This document shows positions 61,754 to 64,000 of a DNA stretch of 64,000 nt, piece by piece. The position numbers were made by a program, and so were the translations under genes. Position 1 is the first letter of the stretch. Each line of letters begins with the position of its first letter. The notes beneath the pieces were generated by a model that searched no databases, was not told where the DNA came from, and saw nothing but the letters and a program-made list of their open reading frames with translations. Source of the DNA: Desulfosporosinus hippei DSM 8344 (GTDB lineage: Bacteria > Bacillota > Desulfitobacteriia > Desulfitobacteriales > Desulfitobacteriaceae); assembly GCF_900100785.1 (NCBI RefSeq), contig NZ_FNCP01000016.1, forward strand, positions 49,275 to 113,274, read 5' to 3'.

Positions 61754-61948
61754 TTGGAAGAGTACAAAATAACCTTTTGTCAGAAATTATGTGAGAATTT
61801 ATGTGATCAAGTCACGGTGATCAAAGGGTACATTGAACTCAATGAGGACAAAGGCATGCAATTCTCAGCAGAATTAAATCGAGAAATTGATGCTATGATA
61901 ACCTCAATTAGAGCATCCATTGATGAAATTAACGGGTGGAATAATTAA
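61754..61948 (+). CDS. Small protein with kinase H-box-like helix
   Basis: TTG 61754 follows GGGAGGGG at a good distance. The 64 residues are two helices: 'MEEYKITFCQKLCENLCDQV', then 'TVIKGYIELNEDKG' and 'REIDAMITSIRASIDEINGW'. The second stretch resembles the dimerisation region of Spo0B-type or histidine kinase proteins ('LQVIxGYLQL' style), but there is no phospho-His. It could be a stand-alone binding module or a fragment. Confidence 0.5.
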   Translation: MEEYKITFCQKLCENLCDQVTVIKGYIELNEDKGMQFSAELNREIDAMITSIRASIDEINGWNN

Positions 61949-61984
61949 TTTCTTGACAGATACATAAAGCAAGTGACGACCTTA

Positions 61985-62030
61985 CTGCCAGTCCTACTTT
62001 GAAACTTGAGTTTCAAAGTAGGACTGGCAG
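61985..62030. repeat. 46-nt near-loopless hairpin (copy 2 of a covarying pair)
   Basis: A 22-bp perfect stem with a TG centre, the same length and inner 28 nt as the hairpin at 50062-50107. Two outer base pairs differ and each change is matched on the opposite arm. Confidence 0.75.
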
Positions 62031-62209
62031 CTATTCTGAACAAACATATTAATATCACGAATTTCGCCTGTGAGATTTCTTTTAGGCTGGTCCGTCTATA
62101 CAGCCGTTTGAAAACCTGAAAAATAATCCATTGATCTATGCATTTTTGACAAGATTCCCCTTACTTTGCACAGAAGTTATGTAATGATTAAAGTTGTAAT
62201 TATATGGAC

Positions 62210-62350
62210 GTGATAGGGTGGGGAAAGACAATTAATAAGAAATTACTCTTAGTTATAACAATAATTTCTATTATTATTGCGGGATGCGGGAAATTTACTC
62301 CAACCAATAGCCACTGGATAGAGAGGAATAAATTGCTGAACCCCCTTTAA
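62210..62350 (+). pseudogene. Relic of a small lipoprotein gene
   Basis: From GTG 62210 the frame gives 'NKKLLLVITIISIIIAGCGK', a lipoprotein signal with a clear lipobox (IAGC), then 'FTPTNSHWIERNKLLNPL' and a stop after only 46 codons. The mature part is too short for a normal lipoprotein, so it was truncated. The start is uncertain because the ribosome site AGGGTGGGG lies after the GTG. Confidence 0.45.
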
Positions 62351-62598
62351 TCCATATCCAATAGGCTAATTTGTAAAAGTTCAGATAAGGTAGCGAATGT
62401 CTATAATGCGAACCTCTGAAAACAGGTAAATCGACTGTCAAGGCGGAATTTGAGCAAAAATGGGGAATTTGGTTTTAGTGTACTTTACACAGTGTTAGTT
62501 ATCGGACCTGAATTATAAAAATTGGTTAAATTAATTATTTTCTGGGCGAATAACATTATTCCTTGGAGTAAGTAAAATAGCTTCTAACTGTTAAATAT

Positions 62599-62638
62599 TG
62601 TCTTAGCGTGTTTTACGTCATTTGGTTGACTCTAACCC
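62599..62638. repeat. Lone Tn3-type inverted end
   Basis: Read on the minus strand, GGGTTAGAGTCAACCAAATG followed by ACGTAAAACACGCTAAGACA is a good Tn3-family end, related to but distinct from both ends of the element at 54880. The opposite end and the 5-bp duplication are not visible. It is the relic of a different Tn3 insertion. The 62351-62598 and 62639-62729 stretches hold no other feature. Confidence 0.65.
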
Positions 62639-62729
62639 ATCAAGTGGGAAATTTAATATCTCAGTAATTGCTGAGATATTCACTAATAAAGACAAAGATC
62701 TGATTCGCAATGGAGAGGAGCAACCTTTT

Positions 62730-63356
62730 ATGTGTGATAATAATCAAGAAGACGATTTATTAGCAGATTTATTCTTTCAATGCGCTTGGCCCCAAGACGA
62801 ATATGGACAGAGTCTACATTTTATGAAATATCAATGCGATTTTAATCTCGCTTGTCTACGAACTTTGTATAGAGATCCATTTGATATAATTATAAACGTT
62901 GATATTTTCCAAGATGGACACTTAACGACATACGTTGCATTTCTAACATACTTTAATGGCCTGTTAATGACTTTACGATTTATGTGTGATGTTCTGTGCT
63001 ATTTTATTTTTTCAGAACTAAAACTATCAATAAAACCGCAAAACGGATTGATTAAGTATTTAAGAGATAACGAGGCTGAACTTAGCAAATTCCCCCTAAT
63101 ATTCTCTTCTCTCAAAAGTCTTAATCAAGAAATGAAGGATCTGAATAAATATGTTAACTATAACAAACACGAAGCACAGTCAGATTTTGAAGTTGTTTCA
63201 AATGGGGATGCTGTAATTGAATATTCATTTATGAGCACTCCATTGCATGGAGTAGGGCAATCAATTAATAAAGAATCCTTGGAAGTTGCCGAGGCCCTAT
63301 ATAATAATATTACTCAACTTTCGCACCGTAATTGTGCGAATAAAGCCTTGATATAA
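62730..63356 (+). CDS. Hypothetical protein truncated by an insertion sequence
   Basis: ATG 62730 follows GGAGAGGAG by 9 nt and is preferred over an in-frame TTG at 62622 that lies inside the Tn3-type end. About 208 residues, with a hydrophobic helix region ('AFLTYFNGLLMTLRFMCDVL', 'CYFIFSELKLSIKP') and a polar C-terminal half. I do not recognise it. The last dozen or so residues ('SHRNCANKALI') are encoded by the insertion sequence that overlaps it from the other strand, so the true C-terminus has been lost. Confidence 0.45.
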   Translation: MCDNNQEDDLLADLFFQCAWPQDEYGQSLHFMKYQCDFNLACLRTLYRDPFDIIINVDIFQDGHLTTYVAFLTYFNGLLMTLRFMCDVLCYFIFSELKLSIKPQNGLIKYLRDNEAELSKFPLIFSSLKSLNQEMKDLNKYVNYNKHEAQSDFEVVSNGDAVIEYSFMSTPLHGVGQSINKESLEVAEALYNNITQLSHRNCANKALI

Positions 63357-64000
63357 CTGGGCAATGCACTGATCCAGTTGTGTAGTTGACTAAGTGATTC
63401 GTAATTCTTCGGTTTGTTCGGAAGTAGATCGAGTACAAATGCCATCAATTGGCGCAAGGCTGTTTTTAAGTCTATATCCATTACCTCATCTGCAAAAAGG
63501 TAAAACAATCCTCCCAGTGAGCGTTCATCGCTATTTTGCCGACGCTCCCACTCAAGGATGAGATAACGAGTAAAGACGATGGTTGTGTGGCTAATCATCA
63601 TGTCGAAGGACCGTCCTTGGAATTCGGTTCCCAGTTTTAAGTGTGATTTAGCCACTTTGAAAAAGGTCTCGATACCCCACCGCATCCCATAAATTCTTAT
63701 GATTTCAGCATTATCTAATGAAAGATCTGTCGTTAGAATCGCCAACCAATCTCTCCGGTTGTTCCGATTTTGGACGAAGACAATCTTAAGAGATAAACCT
63801 GCAAGAGTTTGAACTCGAATTGAACCCAGAATTTCTGCTTTTGGATTTTTAGGGATTTTGGCATAGAGCTCACTTAGACTTAATGCGTTCCCTTCGAAAC
63901 AATAACGTTGTTTTAGCTCCTTTACCATCCCAATAATGTGAAGCTTCTTATCCATCAGTTTTTGTAGAAGCGGGGCATGAGTAAACCAACTATCCATCAA
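63314..64000 (-). CDS. IS4-family transposase (incomplete, runs off the window)
   Basis: The 228 visible residues are the C-terminal part of an IS4-type DDE transposase: 'DSWFTHAPLLQKLMDKKLHI' (second catalytic Asp region), the YREK signature 'RIYGMRWGIETFFKVAKSHL', then 'LGTEFQGRSFDMMISHTTIV'. The start and first catalytic Asp lie beyond the window. The right end of the element, near 63300-63345, contains TTTCGCAC/GTGCGAA as an inverted repeat and disrupts the unknown gene on the plus strand. Confidence 0.85.
   Translation of the reverse strand: MMDSWFTHAPLLQKLMDKKLHIIGMVKELKQRYCFEGNALSLSELYAKIPKNPKAEILGSIRVQTLAGLSLKIVFVQNRNNRRDWLAILTTDLSLDNAEIIRIYGMRWGIETFFKVAKSHLKLGTEFQGRSFDMMISHTTIVFTRYLILEWERRQNSDERSLGGLFYLFADEVMDIDLKTALRQLMAFVLDLLPNKPKNYESLSQLHNWISALPSYIKALFAQLRCES

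Noticed and set aside
1..64000. CRISPR arrays, tRNA and rRNA genes
   Set aside because: No regularly spaced direct repeats, tRNA cloverleaf signatures (GGTTCGA-type T-loops with a matching acceptor stem) or rRNA-like blocks were seen on either strand.

Overview
The window reads as the chromosome of an anaerobic, endospore-forming Clostridia of the Peptococcaceae type (Desulfosporosinus or Desulfitobacterium relatives). This is an inference from gene content: a GerA-type spore germination operon with a candidate sigma-G promoter, a membrane-bound group 4 hydrogenase-like operon, an iron-only-hydrogenase/chemoreceptor fusion, many ferredoxin-type proteins, and frequent GTG/TTG starts behind strong AGGAGG-like ribosome sites. 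No rRNA, tRNA or CRISPR array was found.

Layout. 1-7.3 kb: the tail of a ferredoxin-domain protein, a secreted cell-wall-binding/prolyl isomerase protein, a radical SAM protein, an acetyltransferase relic, and a PAS histidine kinase with its sigma-54-activating response regulator. 7.4-11.9 kb: a complete NAD operon (NrtR regulator, nicotinamidase, nicotinate phosphoribosyltransferase, NadD, NadE) behind a perfect palindrome that overlaps the promoter. 12-19.9 kb: a six-gene hydrogenase-4-like membrane complex. Its large subunit has Ser in place of both terminal nickel-ligand Cys and keeps both bridging Cys; no maturation genes are nearby. It is the most interesting locus here. 20-22.2 kb: a lone TIR protein, an unknown protein and a GGDEF relic. 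22.4-29.8 kb: an FMN reductase, the ger operon and the hydrogenase/chemoreceptor fusion. 30-37.4 kb: a MalT-type regulator, a phospholipid gene cluster (plsC, acyl-CoA ligase, acyl carrier protein, phosphatidyltransferase) and an Fe-S aldo/keto reductase. 37.5-40.1 kb: two toxin-antitoxin modules (VbhA-like/Fic and HicAB) around an RHS relic.

40-54.8 kb: a HAD phosphatase, a LysR regulator, an IS200/IS605-type element with an intact TnpB and a recognisable omega-RNA end, a rifampin phosphotransferase, a NagZ lipoprotein, small or broken accessory genes, a hemerythrin and a CheX-like protein. 54.9-61.0 kb: a Tn3-family transposon with 42-bp inverted ends and a perfect 5-bp target duplication (TTGTA). 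It carries a resolvase, a transposase broken by a one-base frameshift, two unknown cargo genes and an IS110 fragment. 61-64 kb: decayed sequence with a lone Tn3-type end, a lipoprotein relic, an unknown gene cut by an insertion sequence, and the start of an IS4-type transposase that runs off the window.

The first 37 kb is mostly ordered core operons, and the last 27 kb is a mosaic of mobile and decaying DNA. Two 46-nt hairpins about 12 kb apart differ only by paired compensatory changes, which suggests a repeated, structure-conserved element.
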